A stretch of 64,000 bases of DNA from Thermosediminibacterales bacterium (GTDB lineage: Bacteria; Bacillota; Thermosediminibacteria; Koleobacterales; JARRCM01). The translations under genes were made by a program, and so were the position numbers. Positions 18,433 to 26,874 of the stretch are shown piece by piece (the stretch's first letter is position 1; each line of letters begins with the position of its first letter). The stretch lies in NCBI GenBank assembly GCA_029982205.1, contig JARRCM010000003.1:30740-94739 (forward strand), in the 5' to 3' direction. The notes under the pieces are model-generated. The model made no database searches and had not been told where the DNA came from. It was given only the letters and a program-made list of their open reading frames with translations.

Positions 18433-18481
18433 AGAATACTATTTCATAGAAAATGAAAAAGTTTTCATGAAATAGTATTCT
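18433..18481. promoter_or_regulatory. Large inverted repeat with upstream operator copy
   Basis: Fifteen-base arms AGAATACTATTTCAT and ATGAAATAGTATTCT are perfect complements; the pairing continues inward with one bulge. At its centre (18453-18468) is the palindrome ATGAAAA-AG-TTTTCAT. This matches the second palindrome at 18517-18532 in 14 of 16 positions. Confidence 0.6.
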
Positions 18482-18516
18482 GCATTAATGTGTAAGCGGC
18501 TTTTATTTAAGAAAAT

Positions 18517-18532
18517 ATGAAAATATTTTCAT
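18517..18532. promoter_or_regulatory. Operator-like palindrome at the regulator's own ribosome site
   Basis: ATGAAAATATTTTCAT is a perfect 16-base palindrome just before AAGGAG and the start at 18547. It is exactly 64 bases (about six helical turns) from the matching copy at 18453, as expected for a looping LacI-family autorepressor. Confidence 0.6.
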
Positions 18533-18546
18533 TAAGGAGTAAATAC

Positions 18547-19545
18547 ATGGTTACTATCAAAGAAGTTGCAAAAAGGGCAAATACTTCTATTGCTACAGTT
18601 TCCAGGGTAATAAACAATTCCTCATACGTTAAAGAAGAGACCAGGCAGAGGGTATTGCAGGCAATTAAAGAGCTTAACTACCAGCCGCTTACCCGCCAGT
18701 TGGCAGGAAGGGAAAACCAATTTATAGGATTAGTGGTACCCGATGTTAGCAACCCTTTTTTTGGAAAAATGGCCAGAGGTCTGGCAGATGCTGCTGGTAA
18801 ATTTGGTTACAGCATCACATTATGTAATATTGACGGGATTTGCAGAGGAGAAGACGATTACCTGTTAGATTTAATTGAAAACAGAGTAGACGGGGTTATA
18901 TATGCATCCTCTCATAGAATTAGAGAGGTTATAAAAAGAGCCAAACAAAAAAAAATACCTCTCGTTATGCTGGATAGGGAAATTAAATATACTGATATAA
19001 ATACAGTAACCATAGATAACAACTATGGTGCGTTTTTGGCTACGGAACATTTGATTTCCCTGGGGCATAAAAAAATTGCTTTTATTGGGGGTCCAAAAAA
19101 TTTTCAAATTTCCGAACAGAGAAGAATAGGTTACGAAAAGGCTTTAGAAAAGTATGGTTTATCTTACGACGAAGAACTTGTATATACCGGTATTTTTACA
19201 ATGGAAAGTGGATTTAAGGCTGTGAAGCAATTATTAGAAGATAAAAAGAGTTTTTCCGCACTCATAGCTGCTAACGACTTAATGGCTATAGGGGCAATTA
19301 ATTGCTTGAATCAGCACGGTATTAGTGTACCTGATGATGTTTCAGTTGTTGGGTTTGATGATATTTCAATTGCATCTACAATGGAACCTAAACTTACAAC
19401 TATAGCATATCCAATTGAGAGAATAAGTGAGAGGTCTTTGGAGTTGTTAATGAAACAAATTTCAAATGAAGATGTCTGTCCAGAAAAAATTACTTTATTT
19501 CCTAAACTAATAGTAAGAGGAAGTACCAAGAGCCTAAAAGAGTAA
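18547..19545 (+). CDS. LacI-family transcriptional regulator
   Basis: Repressor of 332 residues. The N-terminal helix-turn-helix is classic (TIKEVAKRANTSIATVSRVIN from residue 3), followed by the hinge and a periplasmic-binding-protein-like effector domain (about 60-330). The ATG at 18547 is chosen because AAGGAGT is 6 bases upstream and the protein then begins at the HTH; a start at 18517 would fall within the operator palindrome. It leads the PotABCD-type transporter operon and probably controls it and itself. The effector is unknown; a purine or nucleoside is a reasonable guess given the genes downstream. Confidence 0.93.
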   Translation: MVTIKEVAKRANTSIATVSRVINNSSYVKEETRQRVLQAIKELNYQPLTRQLAGRENQFIGLVVPDVSNPFFGKMARGLADAAGKFGYSITLCNIDGICRGEDDYLLDLIENRVDGVIYASSHRIREVIKRAKQKKIPLVMLDREIKYTDINTVTIDNNYGAFLATEHLISLGHKKIAFIGGPKNFQISEQRRIGYEKALEKYGLSYDEELVYTGIFTMESGFKAVKQLLEDKKSFSALIAANDLMAIGAINCLNQHGISVPDDVSVVGFDDISIASTMEPKLTTIAYPIERISERSLELLMKQISNEDVCPEKITLFPKLIVRGSTKSLKE

Positions 19546-19561
19546 GAAAGAGGGGCTGGAA

Positions 19562-20383
19562 GTGAAAAAAAACGTATATGTCTATCTGTTGTTGCTACCC
19601 GGGTTAATAATTCTTCTGTTATTTTTAGCGGCACCTTTATTTAGTACGGTCTTTCGAACTTTTCAGGGTAATGAAGGGCTGACACTTGCAAAATATATTG
19701 CCTTTTTCAAAGACAGTTACAACAGGGGAGTTTATATAAGGACTTTAAAGCTGGCCCTGCTAACTACCTTGATAGCTGTAATTTTAGGTTTTCCTACCTC
19801 TTATTACATATCCAGGTTAAGTAGAAGAGCGAGGGGATTATACATCATCTTCGCTGTTTTCCCTTTATTAACAAGTCCTGTTGTGCGTTCCTTCAGTTGG
19901 ATGGTCATATTAGGAAAAAATGGTATCTTAAATTCGATACTGTTGAAGTTGAATTTAATTGAAGAACCATTAAGATTACTCTATAACGAGTTCTCCATTG
20001 TAATAGGACTTGTGTACTTATTTTTACCGTTAATGATAATGTCGTTAGTTGGTGTTATGGAAAATATCGACGAAGACTTGATTGAGGCAGCAGAAAGCTT
20101 GGGTGCTACAAGAAGGGAAGTATTTATCAGAGTTATATTTCCCCTGAGTATTCCTGGCCTCATAGTTGGAAGCGTATTGGTGTTTACAGGAAGTATAACT
20201 GCCTATACTACTCCCCAGTTACTGGGTGGAAGTAATACAACGGTACTAGCAACTTTGATTTATCAAAATGCCATGTCCTTATTTGACTGGGATACTGCTT
20301 CTGTAGTAGCTACCATTATGATATTAACTACCGTTTTTGTTACCTTTTTAATTAACAAACTGTCAAGCAGGTTAAATGCCTAG
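19562..20383 (+). CDS. ABC transporter permease (PotB type)
   Basis: Inner-membrane permease, 273 residues, about six membrane helices. The EAA loop (EAAESLGATRREVFIRVIFPLSIPG, about residues 176-200) docks on the ATPase and is intact. Family COG1176 includes spermidine/putrescine permeases, but substrates of this group vary. The start is GTG, 16 bases after the regulator stop, with a GAGGGG-like ribosome site. It is followed by a second permease, an ATPase and a binding protein. Confidence 0.88.
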   Translation: MKKNVYVYLLLLPGLIILLLFLAAPLFSTVFRTFQGNEGLTLAKYIAFFKDSYNRGVYIRTLKLALLTTLIAVILGFPTSYYISRLSRRARGLYIIFAVFPLLTSPVVRSFSWMVILGKNGILNSILLKLNLIEEPLRLLYNEFSIVIGLVYLFLPLMIMSLVGVMENIDEDLIEAAESLGATRREVFIRVIFPLSIPGLIVGSVLVFTGSITAYTTPQLLGGSNTTVLATLIYQNAMSLFDWDTASVVATIMILTTVFVTFLINKLSSRLNA

Positions 20384-20395
20384 GGGTGATGTTTT

Positions 20396-21181
20396 GTGAA
20401 GGGAAAAGGAAAATTTTTGGTGTTGTTTGCCTTGCTTGTATATCTTTTTTTGATAATACCTTTAATAATTATTACGGGAGCAGCCTTTGGTACAGATGAA
20501 TACCTAAGGTTTCCGCCCCAGGGTTTTTCATTAAAATGGCTGGCTAATATTTTTGAAGTTGAGATGTTTGTAAGAACTTTTAAAATCAGCCTGGAAATAG
20601 CGGTATTAGGTACAGTACTGGCACTATTAGTTGGTATCCCGGCTGCATACGGACTTAGCCGCTATGATTTTGTGGGGAAAAATTTTTTGCAGGGTTTTTT
20701 TCTGTCACCAGTACTGGTGCCCGGAATAGTGTTTGGTTTTTCCTTGCTTAACTTTTTAATAATTAAGTATGAGATGCCGGTTTATACGAGCTTATTGATA
20801 GGCCATACGGTTATAATAATGCCTTACATAATAAGAGTGATTTCTTCATCTCTCGAGAATTTTGATTATTCAATTGAAGAAGCTGCTATAAGCCTGGGAG
20901 CCAGTAAAGTAAAAACATTTTTTGTAATAGTACTTCCTAATATTACATCCGGAGTTATAGCGGCTTTTATCCTGGCATTTATAAATTCATTCAACAATGT
21001 TCCTGTGTCTATTTTTCTTACGGGGCCAGGTATTAGCACTCTACCCATACAAATGATGAGCTATGTGGAATATTATTTTGACCCGACGATTGCTGCTTTG
21101 TCAGTAGTGTTGATGGTAATGACTATTATTTTGATGTTCATTATAGAAAAGACGCTGGGGTTGAGCTACTTTGCAAAATAG
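20396..21181 (+). CDS. ABC transporter permease (PotC type)
   Basis: Second permease, 261 residues, about six membrane helices with the EAA loop EEAAISLGASKVKTFFVIVLPNI in the middle. It forms a heterodimer with the upstream PotB-type subunit. The start is GTG at 20396, with GGGGTGA upstream. It is co-operonic, 12 bases after the preceding stop. Confidence 0.88.
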   Translation: MKGKGKFLVLFALLVYLFLIIPLIIITGAAFGTDEYLRFPPQGFSLKWLANIFEVEMFVRTFKISLEIAVLGTVLALLVGIPAAYGLSRYDFVGKNFLQGFFLSPVLVPGIVFGFSLLNFLIIKYEMPVYTSLLIGHTVIIMPYIIRVISSSLENFDYSIEEAAISLGASKVKTFFVIVLPNITSGVIAAFILAFINSFNNVPVSIFLTGPGISTLPIQMMSYVEYYFDPTIAALSVVLMVMTIILMFIIEKTLGLSYFAK

Positions 21182-21200
21182 CGGGGCAGGAGGAAATAAT

Positions 21201-22262
21201 ATGGCGTTATTGAGCTTGAAAAATATATCGGTGGCATACGGAAAAAATGTGGTTTTAAAAAACTTAAACCTGGACGTTGAAAAAGGTGAACTAGTTTCAC
21301 TGTTGGGGCCCAGCGGGTGCGGGAAAACAACCACACTAAGATTGATCGGCGGGTTTGTTGAGGCGAAAAATGGAAGGTTTGTTTTTAACGGAAAGGATTA
21401 TACCAAAATTCCCGTACATAAAAGAAATTTCGGATTTGTTTTTCAGAACTATGCATTATTCCCGCACCTTACGGTATTTGACAATGTAGCTTTTGGCTTA
21501 AAACAGAGAAATATTCCTAAGAATGAAATCAAAAAGAGAGTAATGGAAATTTTGGAAACCGTCGGTTTAAAAGATTATGCCGATAGATCTCCCCGAGAAT
21601 TATCAGGAGGACAGAAACAGAGGGTGGCACTTGCAAGGGCACTTGTTATACAACCTGATTTGCTTTTACTGGATGAACCACTCAGTAATTTAGATGCCAA
21701 GTTAAGGGTTAAGATGCGCCTGGAAATAAGAAAAATTCAGCAGGAATATAATATTACAGCTATATATGTCACCCATGATCAGGAAGAGTGTTTTTCTATT
21801 TCCGACAGGGTTGCGGTAATGAATAACGGCGTAATTGAACAGCTTGATACTCCTCAAAAGATATATAATCTGCCCAGAACGGAATTTGTTGCTAACTTTG
21901 TCGGTTTTGAGAACTTCATTGAGCTGGAACTTGAAGCAAAAGAAAGAGGAGGCGGTGGCTTTTATAAATTGAAAAATGGTCAGAGATTTAAAGTTACACA
22001 TTTTAACGGTCGCGAGTATGAGAGGTATGTGAAGGGAGCCATACGCCCCGAAGAAATAGATATCCTTAATGAAGGGGGTGGGAAGGAAACAAATACATTA
22101 AAAGGCATAATCGGAATTAGCACATTTCTAGGAAAACATTATCAATATGTGGTGGAAACAGAAGTTGGCAGGCTTTTGGTAAATGGTAGTGCCCATAAGC
22201 GTTATGAAAAGGGTGAACGAGTAACTCTATATTTTCCGGAGGATAAAATAGTATTGGTTTAG
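21201..22262 (+). CDS. ABC transporter ATPase (PotA type)
   Basis: Drives the importer; 353 residues. Walker A GPSGCGKTT (36-44), the LSGGQKQR signature, Walker B LLLLDEPLSNLD, and a C-terminal TOBE regulatory region (about 280-350) are visible. The ATG at 21201 has AGGAGG 9 bases upstream; an in-frame TTG at 21171 would overlap the previous gene and lacks a ribosome site. It fits the PotA/CysA/MalK-type ATPase group. Confidence 0.93.
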   Translation: MALLSLKNISVAYGKNVVLKNLNLDVEKGELVSLLGPSGCGKTTTLRLIGGFVEAKNGRFVFNGKDYTKIPVHKRNFGFVFQNYALFPHLTVFDNVAFGLKQRNIPKNEIKKRVMEILETVGLKDYADRSPRELSGGQKQRVALARALVIQPDLLLLDEPLSNLDAKLRVKMRLEIRKIQQEYNITAIYVTHDQEECFSISDRVAVMNNGVIEQLDTPQKIYNLPRTEFVANFVGFENFIELELEAKERGGGGFYKLKNGQRFKVTHFNGREYERYVKGAIRPEEIDILNEGGGKETNTLKGIIGISTFLGKHYQYVVETEVGRLLVNGSAHKRYEKGERVTLYFPEDKIVLV

Positions 22263-22276
22263 AAAGGGAGGATAAA

Positions 22277-23371
22277 ATGAAAAGGACGGTAAGGAGCATT
22301 ATAGTTTTTACCCTGGTCTTAGTATTAGGATTAATGTTGGTGGGATGCGGAACTCAAGGTAAAAATGATACAGAGCTGGATAAAAAATCTGAAGGAAATA
22401 CAGATGAACCCAAAAAGTTAGTTATTTCCATTTGGGGATATAATGAGGACAAGTTAAGGGAAAACGTGTTTGAGCCGTTTGAAAAAGCAAATAATGTGGA
22501 AATAGTGTTAGAAGTAGGGAATAACGCTGACAGACTCAATAAAATTAGAATGAACAAAAATAGTGAAGTCGATTTGATTTTCCTTGCTCATTCTTATGCT
22601 ATGCAGGGTGTTAAAGAAGGGTTGTTTGAAAAAATAAATAGAGAAAACATTCCCAATATCGATAAAATATACGATATTGCAAAGGCTCCTTTGGGAGAAG
22701 ATTATGGCCCGGCATATACGATAAATAGAACGGGAATTGTTTATGACGCAGCAGCAGTTGACAAACCCATTAAGTCATGGGCAGATCTCTGGAGGGAAGA
22801 TCTTAAGAATAGCGTTGCTATACCAGAGATAAATACAACATCTGGTCCTGTCATGGTTATAGCTGCTGCCGATAAAATAGGAGTATCCCTAAAAGATGAT
22901 TATAGGGCTGCTTTTGAAGAACTTAAGAAAATTAAACCGAACTTGGTAAAAACTTATGCAAGGTCATCTGAGCTTGTCAACATGTTTGCCCAAGGTGAAG
23001 TTACGGTAGGAGTGGCAATGGATTTTGCATATGATAGTATTAAAAAAGCTGTACCTACGGCAAGATGGGTTGATCCTGAGGAGGGTTCCTTTGCAAACCT
23101 CAATGTTGTAAACGTAGTTAAAGGAACAGACAATAAAGAGCTTGCTGAAAAATTCATTGACTGGCTATTAAGTGAAGAGGTGCAGAAAGCTAATGCTCTC
23201 GATAAAATTGATTCACCTGTAAATGTTAATGTAGAACTAACAGAAGAAGAGGCCAGGGGCTTGGCATATGGCAAAGACCTGATAAATAGTTTGCAGCCGG
23301 TTGACTGGGGTTATATCAACAGTGTTAAGTCAGAATGGATAGACATTTGGAATAAAGAAATATTGCAGTAA
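22277..23371 (+). CDS. ABC transporter substrate-binding lipoprotein (PotD type)
   Basis: 364 residues with a lipoprotein signal peptide ending LMLVGC (Cys at about residue 24), then a bacterial extracellular binding domain with the pattern of spermidine/putrescine-binding proteins (ISIWGYNE near the start, late SPVNVNVELTEEEARG). The four-part importer is complete. PotD-like folds also bind other ligands, and the adjacent adenine deaminase and phosphorylase argue for a nucleobase or nucleoside. A perfect hairpin follows the stop. Confidence 0.87.
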   Translation: MKRTVRSIIVFTLVLVLGLMLVGCGTQGKNDTELDKKSEGNTDEPKKLVISIWGYNEDKLRENVFEPFEKANNVEIVLEVGNNADRLNKIRMNKNSEVDLIFLAHSYAMQGVKEGLFEKINRENIPNIDKIYDIAKAPLGEDYGPAYTINRTGIVYDAAAVDKPIKSWADLWREDLKNSVAIPEINTTSGPVMVIAAADKIGVSLKDDYRAAFEELKKIKPNLVKTYARSSELVNMFAQGEVTVGVAMDFAYDSIKKAVPTARWVDPEEGSFANLNVVNVVKGTDNKELAEKFIDWLLSEEVQKANALDKIDSPVNVNVELTEEEARGLAYGKDLINSLQPVDWGYINSVKSEWIDIWNKEILQ

Positions 23372-23378
23372 TTTTTGT

Positions 23379-23405
23379 AAAGTATCCCTTTAAAAGGGAT
23401 ACTTT
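23379..23405 (+). terminator. Hairpin after the binding-protein gene
   Basis: A perfect 12-bp stem (23379-23390 with 23394-23405) but only a short T run (TTTGTTTG). It may be a partial terminator or an mRNA 3'-end stabiliser that lowers expression of the downstream genes. Confidence 0.6.
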
Positions 23406-23549
23406 GTTTGCGTGCGTCTGGCACTGGTTTTGTCTATAAGGTAAAAGTCCTGAAAACGTGAAAATATGTTCTGTGTCCTGCACTGTGTAGAGCGAAACAA
23501 AGGGGCGGCAGGAATTGATGATAGGAAAATTTGTAGAAGGGGAATCACC

Positions 23550-25268
23550 ATGAAAGTTGATCTCTTGGTAAAAAACGCATATGTGTTCAATTCTTATATA
23601 AAAAAGTTTATAAAAGTAGATGTTGCCGTCTTGGGTCAAAAAATCTTTTACATAGGAAATGCGGACAGTTACAATTTCTATGCCGACGAAGTTGTAGATG
23701 CAGATAACAAATATATGATACCCGGGTTAATAGATATTCATGTTCACATTGAAAGCTCCATGACTACCCCTTATGCTTTTTCCCATGAACTCATAAAAAA
23801 CGGAGTAACAACAGTAGTTGCAGAGCCCCATGAAATAGCTAACGTATTTGGCGTTGAAGGAATTAAAGCGATGATAGAAATAGGTAAAGATTGTAACCTG
23901 GATATCTACTACGGAATTCCGAGTTCCGTTCCATCTACTTCACAAAAATATGAAACGACAGGAGCCTGTATTGATGTAGAAGATATTGAAGTACTGGTAC
24001 ATGAAAATAATGTTATCTGTTTGGGAGAAGTAATGAATTATTACGATGTGATAAATAGTCCGGGTGCTAAAGTAAATAAAATACTTGAATATTTCAGGAA
24101 AAACTATCCTGAAATGCCGATTGAGGGGCACTGCCCGGTGCTAAAGGGGCTGGATTTAGCAAAAGTCGTTTATGACGGAATTGATTCAGACCATACCCAT
24201 CAGACGGTGGAAGGTTTAAGAGAAAGAATTATGAATGGAGTATTTGTGGAAATCCAGGAAAAATCTATGAGCCAACCGGTTATAGATTTTCTAGTCCAAA
24301 ATAAGCTGTATGAGCATTTTTGTTTAGTTACGGATGATGTAATGGCGGATATTCTTATTGAAGAAGGACATTTAAATAAGCTCGTAAAAAAAGCGATTAA
24401 AATGGGAATGAGTCCTGAAAATGCCGTGTATGTATCCACATTTACACCGGCAAGAAGAATGGGTTTAAAAGACAGGGGAAGTATAGCACCCGGTAAGCTG
24501 GCAGATTTTGTCTTACTGGAAGATATTGAGGACTTTAAAATCGTAAAGGTGTATAAAAAGGGTAAAAAGGTGTATGACAGAAAAGAGAAATATGCTTTTA
24601 CAGAAAAAAGAAAGTTATTCCCGGATCGTTTTTACAGAAGTATAAGGTTACCAAATATAACTGCCGACAAATTTCAAATTAAAGCTCCCATAAAAAGAGG
24701 GAGTATAAAATGCAGGCTTATCAAAGTGAATGAGGGGAGTACTTTTACTGAAGAAAAAATATGCGAAGTGAATGTTAAAGATGGCTTTTTAGACTGGGAA
24801 AACTCACCACACTGTATTGTGGCAGTCTTTGAGAGATACAACAATACGGGCAATTTTGGGATTGGGCTAATAACCGGGGATATAATCAAAGAAGGTGCGG
24901 TTGCCGCTACCTATGCCCATGATCATCATAATCTGATAGTAGTTAGTAAGACCGTAAAGGATGCAGTAAAAGCGGCAAATACAGTTATAGAAAGTCAGGG
25001 AGGCTATTGTGCAGTACAAAACGGTGAAATTTTGTCACTTGTAGAGTTACCCGTTGCCGGTATACTGTCGGAAGAGAGCTTGAATTCTATCGGTAAAAAG
25101 CTTTCTAGTCTCAGAAGCGCAATGCATAGATTAGGGTACCGGCACTATAATTCAGTGATGTCCTTGAGTACAATCTCACTGCCCGTTAGCCCGTTACTAA
25201 AATTAACAGATAAGGGACTTGTTAAACTAGATGAGAAGAGAATTGTAGAATTATTTGTGGAGGAATGA
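23550..25268 (+). CDS. ade: Adenine deaminase
   Basis: Amidohydrolase converting adenine to hypoxanthine and ammonia; 572 residues, near the length of Bacillus Ade. PGLIDIHVHIESSM (metal ligands) is followed by the EPHEIANVFG segment, and late in the protein the AHDHHNLIVV block of the adenine deaminase C-terminal domain. The ATG at 23550 is preferred: AGAAGGGGA precedes it and the protein then begins with the family's usual first residues. It lies 178 bases after the importer and its stop nearly touches the phosphorylase gene. Confidence 0.94.
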   Translation: MKVDLLVKNAYVFNSYIKKFIKVDVAVLGQKIFYIGNADSYNFYADEVVDADNKYMIPGLIDIHVHIESSMTTPYAFSHELIKNGVTTVVAEPHEIANVFGVEGIKAMIEIGKDCNLDIYYGIPSSVPSTSQKYETTGACIDVEDIEVLVHENNVICLGEVMNYYDVINSPGAKVNKILEYFRKNYPEMPIEGHCPVLKGLDLAKVVYDGIDSDHTHQTVEGLRERIMNGVFVEIQEKSMSQPVIDFLVQNKLYEHFCLVTDDVMADILIEEGHLNKLVKKAIKMGMSPENAVYVSTFTPARRMGLKDRGSIAPGKLADFVLLEDIEDFKIVKVYKKGKKVYDRKEKYAFTEKRKLFPDRFYRSIRLPNITADKFQIKAPIKRGSIKCRLIKVNEGSTFTEEKICEVNVKDGFLDWENSPHCIVAVFERYNNTGNFGIGLITGDIIKEGAVAATYAHDHHNLIVVSKTVKDAVKAANTVIESQGGYCAVQNGEILSLVELPVAGILSEESLNSIGKKLSSLRSAMHRLGYRHYNSVMSLSTISLPVSPLLKLTDKGLVKLDEKRIVELFVEE

Positions 25269-25272
25269 TAGT

Positions 25273-26037
25273 ATGCTGTATGATAAAACGCTGCAAAAAC
25301 ATATAAGGTGCAAGGTAGGAGATATAGCTCCTTATGTCCTCATACCTGGGGACCCGGGTAGAGCAAAGAGGATTGCTGAACGGTTTGATGAGGCTGAAAA
25401 AATAGCAGAAAACAGGGAATACGTAGTTTATACTGGCTATAAGGATGGAGTAAGGTTAAGCGTTTGTTCTACAGGGATAGGAGGACCATCAGCTGCCATT
25501 GCTGTAGAAGAGCTTGCCAATTTAGGTGCGCACACATTTATTAGAGTAGGATCTGCGGGAGCAAGAAGAGAGGACATCCCAATAGGAAGTGTGGTAATTG
25601 TTAATGCTGCTGTTCGTGAGGAAGGAACTTCACATGAATATTTACCGAGCATTTATCCTGCGATTGCAGATTTTCATGTTACCCTGGCTTTAAAAGAAGT
25701 TGCGGAAGAAAAATTAAAGGATGAAAAGTTTTTTATCGGGGTCAGTTTGACCAGAGATGCCTACTATATGCAGAATAATGAATTAAACAACATCTTACTC
25801 AATACTGATGTAGTAGTATCCGAAATGGAATGTGCCACTGTTTTTATTGTCGGTTCTAAAAGAAGACTCCGTGTGGGAGCAATAGTGGGAACTGACTCGA
25901 ATATTTTACTAAAAAAACAGCTTACACTTGATGAAAAAGAACGGCTATTCTACCAGGCTGAGAAAAAAGTGATAGATATAGCTATAGATGCTCTAGTGAA
26001 CTTGAGCAAAAAAGAAAATGACAACCCCGCAGTTTAA
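25273..26037 (+). CDS. Nucleoside phosphorylase (uridine phosphorylase-like)
   Basis: PNP/UDP family enzyme that splits a nucleoside with phosphate to base and ribose-1-phosphate. The 254 residues include LIPGDPGRAKRI, CSTGIGGPSAAIA, IRVGSAGA and MECATVF, closest to the uridine phosphorylase subgroup. Specificity for uridine or for purine nucleosides cannot be fixed by eye. The ATG at 25273 follows GGAGG within the end of ade; a GTG at 25255 would overlap ade and has no better site. It ends in a terminator. Confidence 0.9.
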   Translation: MLYDKTLQKHIRCKVGDIAPYVLIPGDPGRAKRIAERFDEAEKIAENREYVVYTGYKDGVRLSVCSTGIGGPSAAIAVEELANLGAHTFIRVGSAGARREDIPIGSVVIVNAAVREEGTSHEYLPSIYPAIADFHVTLALKEVAEEKLKDEKFFIGVSLTRDAYYMQNNELNNILLNTDVVVSEMECATVFIVGSKRRLRVGAIVGTDSNILLKKQLTLDEKERLFYQAEKKVIDIAIDALVNLSKKENDNPAV

Positions 26038-26053
26038 TGCTGCGGGGTTTGTT
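26023..26053 (+). terminator. Terminator of the salvage operon
   Basis: AACCCCGCA (26023-26031) pairs with TGCGGGGTT (26041-26049), with a short T-rich end; overlaps the phosphorylase stop codon. Confidence 0.75.
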
Positions 26054-26156
26054 ATGGCATTAATTATTATAAAATTATTAAGGATACGAAAACAAAGATT
26101 AAATATGTTTAATGAAGAATAATCCTTCTAAAAGTTGCTATAATAATGATTTGAGT

Positions 26157-26245
<89 letters not shown>

Positions 26246-26291
26246 ACAAATTAAATGACAATAATAATAATAGCATAGATTAAAACATTTA

Positions 26292-26675
26292 TCAAGTATC
26301 CTTGTTTTCCGATTTTTGATTTTTTATATAATTAAATTCTGAAATAATGAGTCTCATGATATTTAATAAAGATTCCAACTGGCGGGTATCGCAGTTTTTT
26401 AAAAGAAAAAAGACCTCTTCTTTTAAAACTTCTTCTTTTTTTCTTGTATCATAAGTTTCTTTTGATTCAAGAAGGTAATCAAGACTAGTGTTGAGTGCTT
26501 TAGATATTTTCTTGAGAGTTTTTAAAGAAGGTGCTTTATCTCCGCGTTCTACCTGACCTATGTAGCTATAATGTAAGCCAGCCCTTTCCCCTAACTGCTC
26601 TTGAGTAAATCCCATTCTCAAACGAATTTCCCTTATTTTTTTCCCTATTTTTTCGAATTCATCCATGTAGTCCAT
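26292..26675 (-). CDS. XRE-family transcriptional regulator
   Basis: A 127-residue DNA-binding protein. The Cro/C1-type helix-turn-helix occupies about residues 11-65 (IREIRLRMGFTQEQLGERAG, then YIGQVERGDKAPSLKTLKKI). The rest is charged and probably helical. The ATG at 26675 is chosen because the HTH starts right after it and the longer upstream frame lacks any family similarity; AGGAG lies 14 bases before, rather far. Divergent from the L,D-transpeptidase, with a 17-base palindrome between. Confidence 0.88.
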   Translation of the reverse strand: MDYMDEFEKIGKKIREIRLRMGFTQEQLGERAGLHYSYIGQVERGDKAPSLKTLKKISKALNTSLDYLLESKETYDTRKKEEVLKEEVFFLLKNCDTRQLESLLNIMRLIISEFNYIKNQKSENKDT

Positions 26676-26740
26676 AATTATGAAATCAACTCCTAGAAAA
26701 AATGGTGCCAATTTTATGATTAAATGTAAAGAAAAAATAC

Positions 26741-26757
26741 GTATTATTAAATAATAC
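26741..26757. promoter_or_regulatory. Operator-like palindrome between the XRE and transpeptidase genes
   Basis: GTATTATT-A-AATAATAC, perfect 8-base arms around one base, in the 199-base divergent gap. It is a candidate binding site for the XRE regulator. Confidence 0.4.
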
Positions 26758-26874
26758 AAAAAATATTCCCAAGTAATAAAACATAAAATGCTATATTTCT
26801 TCATAAAAATGTATAGTGACGTTAACCTATGGTAAAAATAGTTTTTAGAATTAAAGGCACGAGGAGGTGATGCT

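Noticed and set aside
23419..23434. Sigma-54-like promoter (TGGCAC, N5, TTGTC) before adenine deaminase
   Set aside because: The -12 element has GT instead of the invariant GC, and no sigma-54 activator gene is nearby.
23372..23549. Purine riboswitch before adenine deaminase
   Set aside because: The core TATAATCCT...GTTTCTACC pattern could not be found.
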